Assembly: GCA_015487695.1 (NCBI GenBank)
Contig: WFPF01000117.1
Span: 1 to 36,845 of the forward strand
Length of the DNA: 36,845 bases
Origin: Chitinophagales bacterium
GTDB lineage: Bacteria > Bacteroidota > Bacteroidia > Chitinophagales > S012-47
Direction: 5' to 3'
The notes beneath the pieces were generated by a model. It worked only from the letters and a program-made list of their open reading frames with translations, did no database searches and was not told where the DNA came from. Shown in pieces: positions 1-8,641 of the stretch (position 1 is its first letter; the number at the start of each line of letters is the position of its first letter). Made by a program: the position numbers and the translations under genes.

Positions 1-2
1 CC

Positions 3-1223
3 AACGACCACATCACCTATCCCAATATTTGCGCCATAGAAGTGAGCGCACTGAGCGATGCCATTGTACAGGGAAATCCGATAGCTGATTACATTCACCA
101 GCAGGAAGACAGCCGCTTTCAAATAACGGGTGGTTACGCGGGCTACCTGGAAGGCCTTTACTATCTGATTGGAGGTCAAAAGTTTATGGGGCTCTACAAC
201 CCCATGGGACCGGGACACGGCCCCGGTTTTATACAGGAATACAGCAACGCAATCAAACGCTTCAAACTTCACTTTGACGGCACGAACATTGAAGTGAGCA
301 ACTACAGCGAAGAGATTGACACGGCCAACCTCCACAGAAGAGACTACAACATGGTGCCCCAGATCTCGGCCGATGGCCGTCAGGGCTTTACGGCTTTTAC
401 GGGCGTTTTTCGCTATGATGCCGATCTTCCCTGGCTCAACTCGGTAGACATCTACGATACAGGCTATATCGTCCGAAACGATTACTCACAACTCCTGAAT
501 CAATACCACAGTGCCCACCTGCCCCTTTACGACCAGACCGGCAACATTATGCATACCCTTTTCTTCGGAGGAATAGGCCAGTATGCCTATGATTCGGCCA
601 CGGGGGAGCTGATAAATGATGAAAATGTGCCTTTTGTAAAGACGATCAGCCGCATCACACGCTATGCGAACGACAGTGTGGCGGAATCGGTGATGCCCGA
701 TGCCATGCCCGGCTATCTCGGGGCCGGGGCAGAATTTTTCGAAAATCCGGAGGCGCCCTACCTCCATGGCGAAATTCTCGATCTCAATGCTTTGCGAAGT
801 GACAGTGAGCTGGTTGGATATATTTTCGGTGGCATCCAAAGCACGGTACCCAATTCATTTTTCAGCAATACAAACGGACTCAGTTCGGCCAGCAATCGCA
901 TTTTTGAAGTATACATCGGCCGGGACCCCGGAACGGGACTCCCCTGGCAGCGCATCGGTGAATCGGCATTGCTGAGTTTCGAAGTATTTCCCAATCCCAG
1001 CGATAATGAAAGCACCGTCCGCTTCTTTGTAGGCAAGCAGATGCGTCCATTTCTTTATATCTACGACAACAGCGGGAAAATGATTAAAGGCTTTGATTTT
1101 GGCGTATTAAGCCCGGGAACATATACCCACACGATTTCGCTGCAGGGATATGCCAGCGGAAATTATCTGATCAAAATGAGCAACGGGCGCTTTGAAAAAA
1201 CGAGGCAGCTCATCGTACGCTGA
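3..1223 (+). CDS. T9SS type A sorting-domain protein, 5' end missing
   Basis: The reading frame is open to the left edge, so the true start lies outside the window; the first in-frame GTG (42) has no signal peptide behind it and is not a credible start. The visible ~407 residues hold an aromatic, glycine-rich body with phrases such as YYLIGGQKF and LFFGGIGQY, which look like beta-propeller (Kelch-like) blades. The last ~80 residues form a T9SS type A tail: FEVFPNPS, then LYIYDNSGKMIKG and a final GNYLIKMSNG...RQLIVR strand. Such proteins are exported by Sec, then through the T9SS, which removes the tail and may anchor the product on the surface. The substrate or role is unknown. It converges on the lipoprotein gene with only two bases between stop codons. 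Confidence 0.85.
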   Translation, partial: NDHITYPNICAIEVSALSDAIVQGNPIADYIHQQEDSRFQITGGYAGYLEGLYYLIGGQKFMGLYNPMGPGHGPGFIQEYSNAIKRFKLHFDGTNIEVSNYSEEIDTANLHRRDYNMVPQISADGRQGFTAFTGVFRYDADLPWLNSVDIYDTGYIVRNDYSQLLNQYHSAHLPLYDQTGNIMHTLFFGGIGQYAYDSATGELINDENVPFVKTISRITRYANDSVAESVMPDAMPGYLGAGAEFFENPEAPYLHGEILDLNALRSDSELVGYIFGGIQSTVPNSFFSNTNGLSSASNRIFEVYIGRDPGTGLPWQRIGESALLSFEVFPNPSDNESTVRFFVGKQMRPFLYIYDNSGKMIKGFDFGVLSPGTYTHTISLQGYASGNYLIKMSNGRFEKTRQLIVR

Positions 1224-1225
1224 TA

Positions 1226-1615
1226 CTAATAGTACCTTATCTCGAGAAAATTAACGGTTCCTGGCGGGGTTTTTACCTCTGCTTCGCGAACGCCCAAGAC
1301 AGGGTGTGAGGCCCGCACGTAATAATAATCGTCATCGCGGGCCAGAAATGTGGCCACTCCGTTGCGGTCAGTAGTCTGAATACCGTCCCATCCTGTGTTG
1401 GCCTTCCGGTCCTGTTTGCTTAAAAAAAGCTTCACCTCCACACCCGGCAAGAGGCTGTCTTTCCTTGGTGAGTCCAGTTTGTAAATGTGTATAACGGTCA
1501 CTTTTACCGTTCGCAGATCGGATTGATTTCCTGTATTGCTCGGTGTTTCAACCGGGATTTCTTTGCTGCATGAATAGAGAAAGAAAACAGAGAGGACAAG
1601 CAGAAGTGTGCGCAT
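1226..1615 (-). CDS. Small lipoprotein with a carboxypeptidase-regulatory-like fold
   Basis: The ATG at 1615 starts a lipoprotein signal (MRTLLLVLSVFFLYSC) whose lipobox LYSC gives the lipidated cysteine; an in-frame GTG at 1633 adds six residues and is less likely. The mature part (~110 residues) has a VKVTVIHIY strand, a PGVEVKLFL strand and TDRNGVATFLA, the usual pattern of a carboxypeptidase-regulatory/transthyretin-like beta-sandwich, ending in NFLEIRYY. It is probably anchored in a membrane facing the periplasm or surface. No enzymatic motif is visible and the function is unknown. It lies downstream of glyS on the same strand, 58 bases away, and might be read through from it. Confidence 0.7.
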   Translation of the reverse strand: MRTLLLVLSVFFLYSCSKEIPVETPSNTGNQSDLRTVKVTVIHIYKLDSPRKDSLLPGVEVKLFLSKQDRKANTGWDGIQTTDRNGVATFLARDDDYYYVRASHPVLGVREAEVKTPPGTVNFLEIRYY

Positions 1616-1673
1616 CAGATTATAATTTGTCACTCAATATAACACTTTTTTCTAAGTGTCCTTCAACTGCCTT

Positions 1674-3257
1674 TTACAATTGCCTCAAAAGATTTTCCAT
1701 CTGCACTTTCTCTTTCACCACTTCCCCGACTTTTTCAAGGGGAATACGTTCCTGTTTCATGCTGTCCCGCTCGCGTATGGTCAGTGTCTGGTCTTCGAGT
1801 GTCTGATGATCTACCGTCAGGCAATAGGGTGTGCCGATGGCATCCTGCCTGCGATAGCGTTTGCCGATGGCATCTTTTTCATCATACTGGCACATAAATT
1901 CCAGTTTCAGCCGGTCGAAGACCTGGCGTGCTTCCTCAGGGAGTCCGTCTTTTTTGAGCAGTGGCAAAACCGCCACTTTTACCGGAGCCAGCTCGGCTGG
2001 CAGGCGGAGCACGGTTCGCTGGCTTCCGTCTTCCAGGGTCTCCTCATCCAGCGCCTGGCTGAAGACGGCCAGAAACATCCGGTCGAGCCCGATGGACGTC
2101 TCAACCACCGAGGGCACATAGCCGGAACCCAGCTCCGGATCAAAATACCGGAGTTTCTTTCCGCTGAACTCCTGATGCCGTGCGAGGTCAAAATCGCCCC
2201 GTGAATGAATGCCTTCCAGTTCTCTGAAACCAAAAGGAAAATGAAACTCGATATCCACGGCCGCACGGGCATAATGTGCCAGTTTCTCATGCTTATGAAA
2301 TCGCAGAATCTGATCGAAAGAAGGCCTGTTGCTATTATTAATCTTGATATCCTGGTAGTAAAGCGTTCTATGCCATTTCATGCGCTTCTCCTTCCAATAG
2401 GTATACCACTTCTCCTCTTCGCCCGGCCTTACGAAAAACTGCATTTCCATCTGCTCAAATTCCCGCATGCGGAAAATAAACTGCCGCGCCACAATTTCAT
2501 TGCGAAAGGCCTTGCCTGTTTGGGCAATACCGAAAGGAATCTTCTGACGGGTGCTTTTCAACACATTCAGGAAGTTTACAAATATTCCCTGCGCGGTCTC
2601 CGGACGCAGGTAGAGCTTCCCGGTTTCTCCGGCAATGGTCCCCAGCTGTGTGCTGAACATCAGGTTGAACATGCGCACATCGGTCCAGTTCTTCGAGCCC
2701 GTCTCGGGGTCGGCTATTCCCAGCTCCTCAATCAATGCCTTGAGGGCAGCAAAATCTTCTTTCTTCAGGGCCTCGTTCATGCGGAAATTGATTTCCTCTA
2801 TTTTGGCCTTGTTGCGCAATACATTCGGATTGGTGGCCAAAAACTGCGCTTCGTCAAATTCCGCTCCGAATCGCTTGCGGGCTTTCTCTGTGTCTTTGGC
2901 AATTTTTTTATGGTATTTCTCGAGATAATCTTCAATGAGTTGGTCGGCCCGGTATCTTTTTTTTGAATCCTTGTTGTCGATCAGCGGGTCGTTGAATGCA
3001 TCTACATGGCCGCTTGCTTTCCAGATTTCGGGATGCATAAATATGGCCGAATCGAGGCCCACCACATTCTCGTGCATCTGCACCATGGATTTCCACCAGT
3101 AATTCCGAATGTTGTTTTTGAGCTCCACCCCATAGGGGCCGTAGTCATAGACTGCGCTCAGTCCGTCATATATCTCACTTGAAGAGAAAATATATCCGTA
3201 TTCCTTGGCATGCGAAACGATGGGTTTCAATGCATCCTGTTGTTGTGTTGACGCCAT
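1674..3257 (-). CDS. glyS: Glycine--tRNA ligase (homodimeric class II type)
   Basis: Charges tRNA-Gly with glycine in the cytoplasm. The 527-residue protein has class II motifs in order: a YDYGPYG N-terminal catalytic segment (~37-43), the glycine-enzyme signature LYLRPETAQGIF (215-226), motif 2 around FRNE (251-254) followed by REFEQMEMQFF, and motif 3 GLDR (390-393). The C-terminal ~100 residues (from APVKVAVLPLL) are the anticodon-binding domain. This is the single-chain alpha2 enzyme (eukaryote/archaea/many-bacteria type), not the E. coli two-subunit GlyQ/GlyS form. The ATG at 3257 lies 5 bases after a TATCTTTG -7 element. The gene is divergent from the lipoprotein at 3347. Recognition is secure. 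Confidence 0.97.
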   Translation of the reverse strand: MASTQQQDALKPIVSHAKEYGYIFSSSEIYDGLSAVYDYGPYGVELKNNIRNYWWKSMVQMHENVVGLDSAIFMHPEIWKASGHVDAFNDPLIDNKDSKKRYRADQLIEDYLEKYHKKIAKDTEKARKRFGAEFDEAQFLATNPNVLRNKAKIEEINFRMNEALKKEDFAALKALIEELGIADPETGSKNWTDVRMFNLMFSTQLGTIAGETGKLYLRPETAQGIFVNFLNVLKSTRQKIPFGIAQTGKAFRNEIVARQFIFRMREFEQMEMQFFVRPGEEEKWYTYWKEKRMKWHRTLYYQDIKINNSNRPSFDQILRFHKHEKLAHYARAAVDIEFHFPFGFRELEGIHSRGDFDLARHQEFSGKKLRYFDPELGSGYVPSVVETSIGLDRMFLAVFSQALDEETLEDGSQRTVLRLPAELAPVKVAVLPLLKKDGLPEEARQVFDRLKLEFMCQYDEKDAIGKRYRRQDAIGTPYCLTVDHQTLEDQTLTIRERDSMKQERIPLEKVGEVVKEKVQMENLLRQL

Positions 3258-3262
3258 GCCTG

Positions 3263-3270
3263 CAAAGATA
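3263..3270 (-). promoter_or_regulatory. Bacteroidota -7 element before glyS
   Basis: On the minus strand these bases read TATCTTTG, a full match to TAnnTTTG. It ends only five bases before the glyS ATG, so the transcript would be leaderless or almost so. I see no TTG at the usual -33 spacing. Confidence 0.4.
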
Positions 3271-3346
3271 AAGCCTCATCAGGCAGGATAAAAACAGCAA
3301 GTGTGCGCCTTAGTCATTAATTTTAAGCCTCAATCAATTTTCGGAA

Positions 3347-3769
3347 ATGAAAAAGCTTCTCTTTTTATCCCTTGCCGGCATCCTCATTTTTGCAGCAGGC
3401 TGTAAAAACTACAGCGATGGCCCCCTGATTTCTTTCAAAAAGCCGGAATCGCGGATAGTAAATACCTGGATTCCCGAAAAGGTTTATGACGAACAGGGCA
3501 ATGACATCACCAGCCAGTTTGAAGATATAAGCTACCTCTTCAATTCTGACGGCACTTTAGAGATACGATTGCTGCTGGGAGGTGTTTTTCAGACTCAATC
3601 CAGCGGTACATGGGTTTTCATCAATAAGAAAGATAAGCTTGTCCTGAACTATTCGGGCACTTTTATCACAGCCGTTGACACCCTGAGCATTCTCCGGCTG
3701 AAAAGCAATAGTTTCTGGTACAAAAGCCAGTATGGCAAGGAGTTTCATCTGTTGCCGGAAGCCCGCTAA
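3347..3769 (+). CDS. Lipocalin-like small lipoprotein
   Basis: A 140-residue protein with a clear lipoprotein signal: MKKLLFLSLAGILIFAAGC, cysteine 19 being the lipidation site. The mature part begins ISFKKPESRIVNTWIPEKVYDEQGNDIT and continues with SYLFNSDGTLEIR, SGTWVFINKKDKLVLNYSG and a closing LRLKSNSFWYKSQ segment. This order (trp-containing first strand, FNSDGT, GTWxF, LxL) is that of lipocalin-like or META-type lipoproteins common in Bacteroidota, small eight-stranded barrels of unknown ligand. Likely anchored to the outer membrane. It is divergent from glyS and 176 bases ahead of the T9SS protein gene on the same strand. Function unknown. Confidence 0.8.
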   Translation: MKKLLFLSLAGILIFAAGCKNYSDGPLISFKKPESRIVNTWIPEKVYDEQGNDITSQFEDISYLFNSDGTLEIRLLLGGVFQTQSSGTWVFINKKDKLVLNYSGTFITAVDTLSILRLKSNSFWYKSQYGKEFHLLPEAR

Positions 3770-3842
3770 GTCATCAGACGACTGCCGGCCTCTCTTCCCC
3801 GAGGATACCCCTCCTTTTAAAAAATACGGCAGTACGATCCCG

Positions 3843-3899
3843 TTTAACTTAAAGATAATCTGAGAGTAATATACCGGTAAGAGTATATCTCAAATTTTG
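3843..3899 (+). promoter_or_regulatory. Putative promoter region of the beta-helix T9SS gene
   Basis: Within the 176-base gap I see three elements: TTTAACTTAA at 3843-3852, the same 10-mer that occurs at 5709-5718 before the TonB receptor; an inverted repeat ATATAC-N8-GTATAT at 3869-3888; and AAATTTTG at 3892-3899, one mismatch from the -7 consensus TAnnTTTG. The 10-mer lies about 50 bases upstream of the -7-like element at both genes. Functional meaning is inferred. Confidence 0.35.
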
Positions 3900-3945
3900 C
3901 ATCATTCCATTTCGAGAGTTTGTAACCATTAAAAACATCAATGCA

Positions 3946-5628
3946 ATGAGAGCAATTTTAGCAAGTTTTCTTCTCCTTCTTTTTTCTTCCGGCCTTCGCT
4001 CACAAAACACCGTCACAGTTAAAGATGCCGACATAGGGCCCAACGATCAGGTGACATGGACCAGCAACAATGTCTACCTGCTTGACGGATATGTCTTTGT
4101 CGATTCCGGGGCCACACTGACCATCGAAAAAGGTACCGTCATCAAAGGACTGGCCGGCAACAGCATCAGCAGCGGTGATCCGGCCTCTGCACTCATCGTA
4201 GTTTCCACGGCCAAAATCTACGCCAACGGAACGGCAGACGAGCCCATCATTTTTACTGCCGAAATTGACGATATAAATGATCCCTACGACCTGGACGAAA
4301 GCGACCGCGGGCTCTGGGGCGGGCTGATCCTTCTGGGCAGTGCCCCTCTGGGCAACTCAAGTCCCATTGCTACCATCGAAGGCATCCCCTCGACCGAAAG
4401 TCGTATCAAATTCGGTGGAAACAACGAGAACGACAACTCCGGATCGCTCACCTACGTTTCCATCCGGCACGGTGGGGCCGAGCTTTCACCGGGTGACGAA
4501 ATCAACGGACTTTCCCTGGGCGGTGTAGGAAGCGGCACCGTGCTGGAGCACATTGAAATCTTTGCCAACAAAGACGATGGTATAGAGTTTTTTGGCGGAA
4601 ACCCCATGCTCAAGTGGGCTGCAGTGGCCTTCTGTGCCGATGACGGTTTCGACTGGGATCTGGGCTACCGGGGATCAGGGCAGTTCTGGTTCTGCATTCA
4701 GGCCCTTGACGATGGCGATCACGCAGCCGAGATGGATGGAGCCAAGCCCGATGGGAACGCCATCTATTCAAATCCCACGGTTTATAATGCCACCTATTTC
4801 GGAACCGGTATCGACAACCAACAGGCCGGGGGCATTGCTTTGCTTTTCAGAGATGCTACAGCAGGGAAATACTACAATTCCATCTTTACTGACTTTGGTA
4901 ATAAAATGATTCAGGTAGAAGACCTTCCTGCCGGTTCGGGAGTCGACAGCCGGCAACGGATGGAAAACGGAGAACTCATTCTGGCCAACAATATCTTTTT
5001 CGGTTTTGGCAATTACAGCACCCTCAATGCCGACCTCAATACGGGATACATACAATACACATCCGGTGCAGAAGACAGCAGTTGTCAGTTTCTGATCGAC
5101 CACTTCAACAACCATAACAACAGCATAGTCGATCCGCAGATCGGAGGAATCAGCCGCCTGCCCGATGGCGGACTGGACCCGAGGCCTTCTGCAAACGGTC
5201 CGGCTACTCAGTCACTGGCCGCCTATCCTTTCAGCTCCTTCTTTACGGAAGTCAACTACAAGGGCGCCTTCGACCCGACCGCCACCGGCACCTGGGCAGA
5301 CGGATGGACCGCGCTCTCATCTTACGGATATCTGAAAACCTTTGTAGGGATAGACAGGAACAAGCCGGCTGATTATGCCATGAGCGAGATCAGCCCCAAC
5401 CCGGCTCAGGGATCTGTTTCTTTCACCCTCCGGTCTACAGGCAGCAAAAACGTAGACATTGAAGTACTCAGTACCTCCGGCCGGGTGATGATGCAACGCA
5501 GCGAGCAACTCGGCCCTGAATCGAAGCAGCGGATTGAACTCGACCTGCAATCATTCCCTGCCGGAATTTACTTCATCCGCGTCAGCAACGGAGCTTCCTC
5601 CATTAGCCGGAAAGTGCTCCTTTTCTGA
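3946..5628 (+). CDS. Secreted beta-helix-like protein with T9SS type A tail
   Basis: A 560-residue protein with a signal peptide (MRAILASFLLLLFSSGLRSQ). The body has the look of a right-handed parallel beta-helix: YLLDGYVFVDSGATLTIEKG, VIKGLAG, AKIYANGTADEPIIFTA, LWGGLILLGSA, LEHIEIFANKDDGIEFFGG, a register typical of stacked rungs. Acidic loops (DIDDINDPYDLDESD-like, ALDDGDHAAEMDGA) could hold calcium. The C-terminal ~80 residues from EISPNPAQGSVSF to SRKVLLF are a T9SS type A sorting tail. It lies directly upstream of a TonB-dependent receptor on the same strand, but a strong hairpin separates the two. The pairing suggests a surface protein that feeds or assists the receptor; the substrate is unknown. 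Confidence 0.87.
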   Translation: MRAILASFLLLLFSSGLRSQNTVTVKDADIGPNDQVTWTSNNVYLLDGYVFVDSGATLTIEKGTVIKGLAGNSISSGDPASALIVVSTAKIYANGTADEPIIFTAEIDDINDPYDLDESDRGLWGGLILLGSAPLGNSSPIATIEGIPSTESRIKFGGNNENDNSGSLTYVSIRHGGAELSPGDEINGLSLGGVGSGTVLEHIEIFANKDDGIEFFGGNPMLKWAAVAFCADDGFDWDLGYRGSGQFWFCIQALDDGDHAAEMDGAKPDGNAIYSNPTVYNATYFGTGIDNQQAGGIALLFRDATAGKYYNSIFTDFGNKMIQVEDLPAGSGVDSRQRMENGELILANNIFFGFGNYSTLNADLNTGYIQYTSGAEDSSCQFLIDHFNNHNNSIVDPQIGGISRLPDGGLDPRPSANGPATQSLAAYPFSSFFTEVNYKGAFDPTATGTWADGWTALSSYGYLKTFVGIDRNKPADYAMSEISPNPAQGSVSFTLRSTGSKNVDIEVLSTSGRVMMQRSEQLGPESKQRIELDLQSFPAGIYFIRVSNGASSISRKVLLF

Positions 5629-5645
5629 GTAAAATATCACATCAT

Positions 5646-5679
5646 AAAAAGAGGCTCTCTGAATAGGAAGCCTCTTTTT
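5646..5679 (+). terminator. Rho-independent terminator after the beta-helix gene
   Basis: A perfect 11-bp stem, AAAAAGAGGCT (5646-5656) pairing with AGCCTCTTTTT (5669-5679), with a 12-base loop; the right arm ends in five T's. It begins 17 bases after the stop codon and separates the beta-helix gene from the TonB receptor. Confidence 0.85.
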
Positions 5680-5690
5680 CTATGTCTGTA

Positions 5691-5718
5691 CTTAACCATT
5701 CCTTAACCTTTAACTTAA
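5691..5718 (+). promoter_or_regulatory. PHO-box-like tandem repeat before the TonB receptor
   Basis: CTTAACC occurs at 5691-5697 and again at 5702-5708, exactly 11 bases apart, and is followed by TTTAACTTAA at 5709-5718. Tandem direct repeats with an 11-bp period are the binding pattern of PhoB-family winged-helix regulators, and CTTAACCT-N3-CTTAACCT is the form described for cyanobacterial PHO boxes. A PhoB-like regulator is encoded 6.5 kb away (12190-12870). The regulator assignment is inferred. Confidence 0.5.
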
Positions 5719-5761
5719 GCAAATACAATATATGTGAAGCCGATGGGCCTGGGTCGCATTC

Positions 5762-5769
5762 TATTTTTG
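5762..5769 (+). promoter_or_regulatory. -7 element before the TonB receptor
   Basis: TATTTTTG is a full match to TAnnTTTG, 17 bases before the chosen ATG at 5787. No TTG stands at the -33 spacing, as would fit a promoter that needs an activator bound at the upstream repeat. Confidence 0.45.
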
Positions 5770-5786
5770 CATAAAAGCATTTGCAA

Positions 5787-8636
5787 ATGAAAATCAAAGC
5801 GTTACTCGGTTTTTTTCTGATCTTTCTCACCACCACACTTCTTGCCCAGCATGCCACAATAAAAGGAACGGTGACAGATGCCGAAAGCGGTGAAACGCTC
5901 ATTGGAGTGAATGTGATCATTAAAGATCCGTTTATGGGCTCCAATACCGACCTGAACGGACACTACGAAATCAGCAGGGTGCCGGCAGGCAGCTACGACA
6001 TTCAGTTTTCATACGTTTCGTATTCCCCCCAGATAATTAAAGGTGTGGAAGTGCTGCCCGGAAAGGAAATTGTGCTGGACGTAAGCCTCAGCCCCGAATC
6101 GATGGGCCTGGATGAAGTGGTGATCAAAGCACGCAAGATTGACAACACCGAGAATGCCATTCTTTCGATGCAGAAAAGATCCCTTTCGGTGCAGGATGGT
6201 ATTTCGAGCCAGGAGATGAACCGCTTTGGAGTGAGCAATGCCGCTCAGTCGGTCAGGAAAATTACCGGAGTGAGCATTGTGGACGGGAAGCACATCAATG
6301 TGAGGGGCCTGGGTGACCGCTACTCCGGAGCACAGCTCAACGGAGTGACCCTCAACAGCACCGACCCGTACAGCAACAGTGCTTCTCTCGACCTGATACC
6401 GGCCAATATGCTGGAGAAAGTAATTGCCAGCAAAACATTCACACCTGACATGCCGGGCAACTTTACCGGAGGCAATGTGAACCTGACTACCAAATCATTC
6501 CCCGAAAGCAGATCTTTTCGCGTGAGCCTGGGCAGCGGCTACAATACACAATCCAGTTTTAACAGCGAGTTCCTTTCATTCGATGCCGGCCGCTATGCCT
6601 TTGCAGGATACAATGACGGCAGCCTCTCGCTTCCGGCATTGCTCGCTGACGAAGAAGTAAGAAACGAGCTCAGCAACGACATCTATATCAAAGCCAGGCG
6701 CAACGAAAGCTATGCAAAGCTCCTCGACCAAAGCATCAAAAGTGTTCGCCAGCAGATGGCCCCGGCTGAGCAGAACGCTCTGGGCAACTACAGCTTCAGC
6801 ATCTCTTATGGAAACAGTTTCAAACTCTTTGGCCGCGATTTTGGCGTTCTCATTGGAGGAAATGCGGGGCGCACCCTCACCCATTATGCCAATGGCAGCC
6901 AGGCAGCATGGGACATTACCGGACTTGAAGCACAGTCACTCTTTCCCTTTTTTCAGCTGAACGACATGCGCAGCATCTCAAATCCCCGCATCAACGGGCT
7001 GGCAACATTAAGTTACAAACTGAGCGAACACCACGAACTGGGCATCAACCTGCTCTACAATCACGATGCGCAAATCACAGGGCGATATCAGAAGGGCCCG
7101 GCTCCCGGTTTTATCTCGGCTTCCAATGCCCTGTTTGAAACACGCACCCTGCAGTTTATGGAGCGTGGCCTCAGCAGTTTCCAGCTGAGAGGAAAGCACT
7201 TCTTCCCCGCTCTGGGAAAACTAAAAGCAGAGTGGATCGGAGGCATGACCCGTTCTTTTCAGGATGAGCCCGACCTTCGCTTCTTTGCCAATGAGGTCCG
7301 CGACTCGCTCTACCTGATCCGCGTTTCGGAGTATTCGCTGCCGGCCCATTTCTTCAGAAATCTGCAGGATGAAAGCAAAGAGTTTAAGCTTGACCTTGAG
7401 CTCCCGCTGTCGGCTAAGAATTCATTCAATAAATTCAAATTCGGTGTCCTCGCCAATGAAAAGAATCGCGTCTTCAGCGAATACCGTTTTGATGTCAACA
7501 ATGCCAAGGGAAGAGCCTATAACGGAAATCCCGAAGATTATTTCGCATCTGACAATCTCGGCATCATCGGCTATGATTCGATGCGTCATCGTAACATCAC
7601 CGGCCTTTACCTGGTCAACAATACCCGGGCTTCCAACAATTATCGCGGCAGCCAGCGCATCTATGCCGGCTATGCCATGTTTAGCTACGAGCTCTTCAAT
7701 AAACTGAAGATAGCCGGTGGCGCGCGCCTCGAAAGGACGGAGATCAACGTACAAAGTGAAGACAGCACCCTGCAGGCAGGGAAAATAGATGAAAATGACC
7801 TCCTGCCCGGTATCAACCTCATTTACCCGTTGACGGAAAACATGAACCTCCGTGCTTCGGTCAGCCGGACCATCGCCCGGCCCAGCATGAGGGAGCTCGC
7901 TCCTTTCTCTTCCTTTGATTATATCGGTGGTTTTATCTACATCGGGAATCCGGATCTGAAGCGAACACTCATCAGCAACTATGATTTGCGCTGGGAATGG
8001 TTTATCCGTCCGGGCGAAGTGCTGGCTGTCAGTTCTTTCTATAAAAAATTCAACGATCCGATCAGCAAGTTTTACAATTCCGAAGCTTACAATCCGGAGA
8101 TCATCTATCAGAATACCTCCACGGCTTTTGTTTACGGTTTGGAGTTTGATTTCAGAAAAAAACTGGACTTTATTCACCCCTTGCTGAAAAACTTCAAGCT
8201 GGGCAGCAACTTTACTTATATCGTTTCGCGGGTGGATATGGAAGCCGGAGAATACGAGATTCTCAGCAGCATCAACCCCGAGCTGAAGCCTTACCGGCCC
8301 TTTCAGGGTCAGTCGCCCTACATCATGAATGCCATGCTCTCTTATGATGCCGACTCGGCAGGCATACATGCTATGCTGAGCTACAATGTCTTCGGTCCGC
8401 GCCTGAGCGAGATAGGCCGCGAAGGGGTGCCCGATATTTACGAGCGACCCCGCCACATGTTGAATTTTAAAATATCCAAAAAAATAAGCAGCCGCTTTGA
8501 GGCCAAAGTGGAAGCCCAAAACTTGCTGAATGCCGCCTATTTAAAAAGCCAGCAGTTCAAAGGGCGGGAATATGTCACGGAGTCGTATCAGATCGGACGC
8601 AGCTTCAACATCGGGCTTAGCTACGTATTAAAATAA
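5787..8636 (+). CDS. TonB-dependent outer-membrane receptor
   Basis: The start is taken at the ATG at 5787 (949 residues), which gives a compact signal peptide MKIKALLGFFLIFLTTTLLAQ; an in-frame TTG at 5781 would add two residues. Domains in order: a carboxypeptidase-regulatory-like domain (~23-105, ATIKGTVTDAESGETLIGVNV), a TonB-box-like stretch near LDEVVIKA, the plug (~125-235: SAQSVRKITGVSIVDGK, INVRGLGDRYSGAQLNGV, GGNVNLTTK) and a ~22-strand barrel ending SFNIGLSYVLK. Such receptors import ligands too large or scarce for porins using TonB energy. No SusD partner is present; instead a secreted beta-helix T9SS protein lies upstream. A PHO-box-like repeat before it suggests phosphate control. 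The ligand is unknown. Confidence 0.95.
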   Translation: MKIKALLGFFLIFLTTTLLAQHATIKGTVTDAESGETLIGVNVIIKDPFMGSNTDLNGHYEISRVPAGSYDIQFSYVSYSPQIIKGVEVLPGKEIVLDVSLSPESMGLDEVVIKARKIDNTENAILSMQKRSLSVQDGISSQEMNRFGVSNAAQSVRKITGVSIVDGKHINVRGLGDRYSGAQLNGVTLNSTDPYSNSASLDLIPANMLEKVIASKTFTPDMPGNFTGGNVNLTTKSFPESRSFRVSLGSGYNTQSSFNSEFLSFDAGRYAFAGYNDGSLSLPALLADEEVRNELSNDIYIKARRNESYAKLLDQSIKSVRQQMAPAEQNALGNYSFSISYGNSFKLFGRDFGVLIGGNAGRTLTHYANGSQAAWDITGLEAQSLFPFFQLNDMRSISNPRINGLATLSYKLSEHHELGINLLYNHDAQITGRYQKGPAPGFISASNALFETRTLQFMERGLSSFQLRGKHFFPALGKLKAEWIGGMTRSFQDEPDLRFFANEVRDSLYLIRVSEYSLPAHFFRNLQDESKEFKLDLELPLSAKNSFNKFKFGVLANEKNRVFSEYRFDVNNAKGRAYNGNPEDYFASDNLGIIGYDSMRHRNITGLYLVNNTRASNNYRGSQRIYAGYAMFSYELFNKLKIAGGARLERTEINVQSEDSTLQAGKIDENDLLPGINLIYPLTENMNLRASVSRTIARPSMRELAPFSSFDYIGGFIYIGNPDLKRTLISNYDLRWEWFIRPGEVLAVSSFYKKFNDPISKFYNSEAYNPEIIYQNTSTAFVYGLEFDFRKKLDFIHPLLKNFKLGSNFTYIVSRVDMEAGEYEILSSINPELKPYRPFQGQSPYIMNAMLSYDADSAGIHAMLSYNVFGPRLSEIGREGVPDIYERPRHMLNFKISKKISSRFEAKVEAQNLLNAAYLKSQQFKGREYVTESYQIGRSFNIGLSYVLK

Positions 8637-8641
8637 GGGGA

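Noticed and set aside
1643-1664. Small hairpin ACACTT/AAGTGT between glyS and the downstream lipoprotein
   Set aside because: Only six base pairs and no T-run after it in the direction of transcription; too weak to call a terminator.
2205-2966. 253-codon plus-strand frame inside glyS
   Set aside because: Antisense to a fully recognisable glycyl-tRNA synthetase; no motif.
3756-3800. GCCGG/CCGGC inverted repeat after the lipocalin-like gene
   Set aside because: Five-bp arms with a loop of about 30 bases; expected by chance.
7422-8519. Long open frame (365 codons) on the minus strand inside the TonB receptor gene
   Set aside because: It is wholly antisense to a clear receptor gene, has no recognisable motif and an unnatural composition; it reflects codon usage of the real gene.
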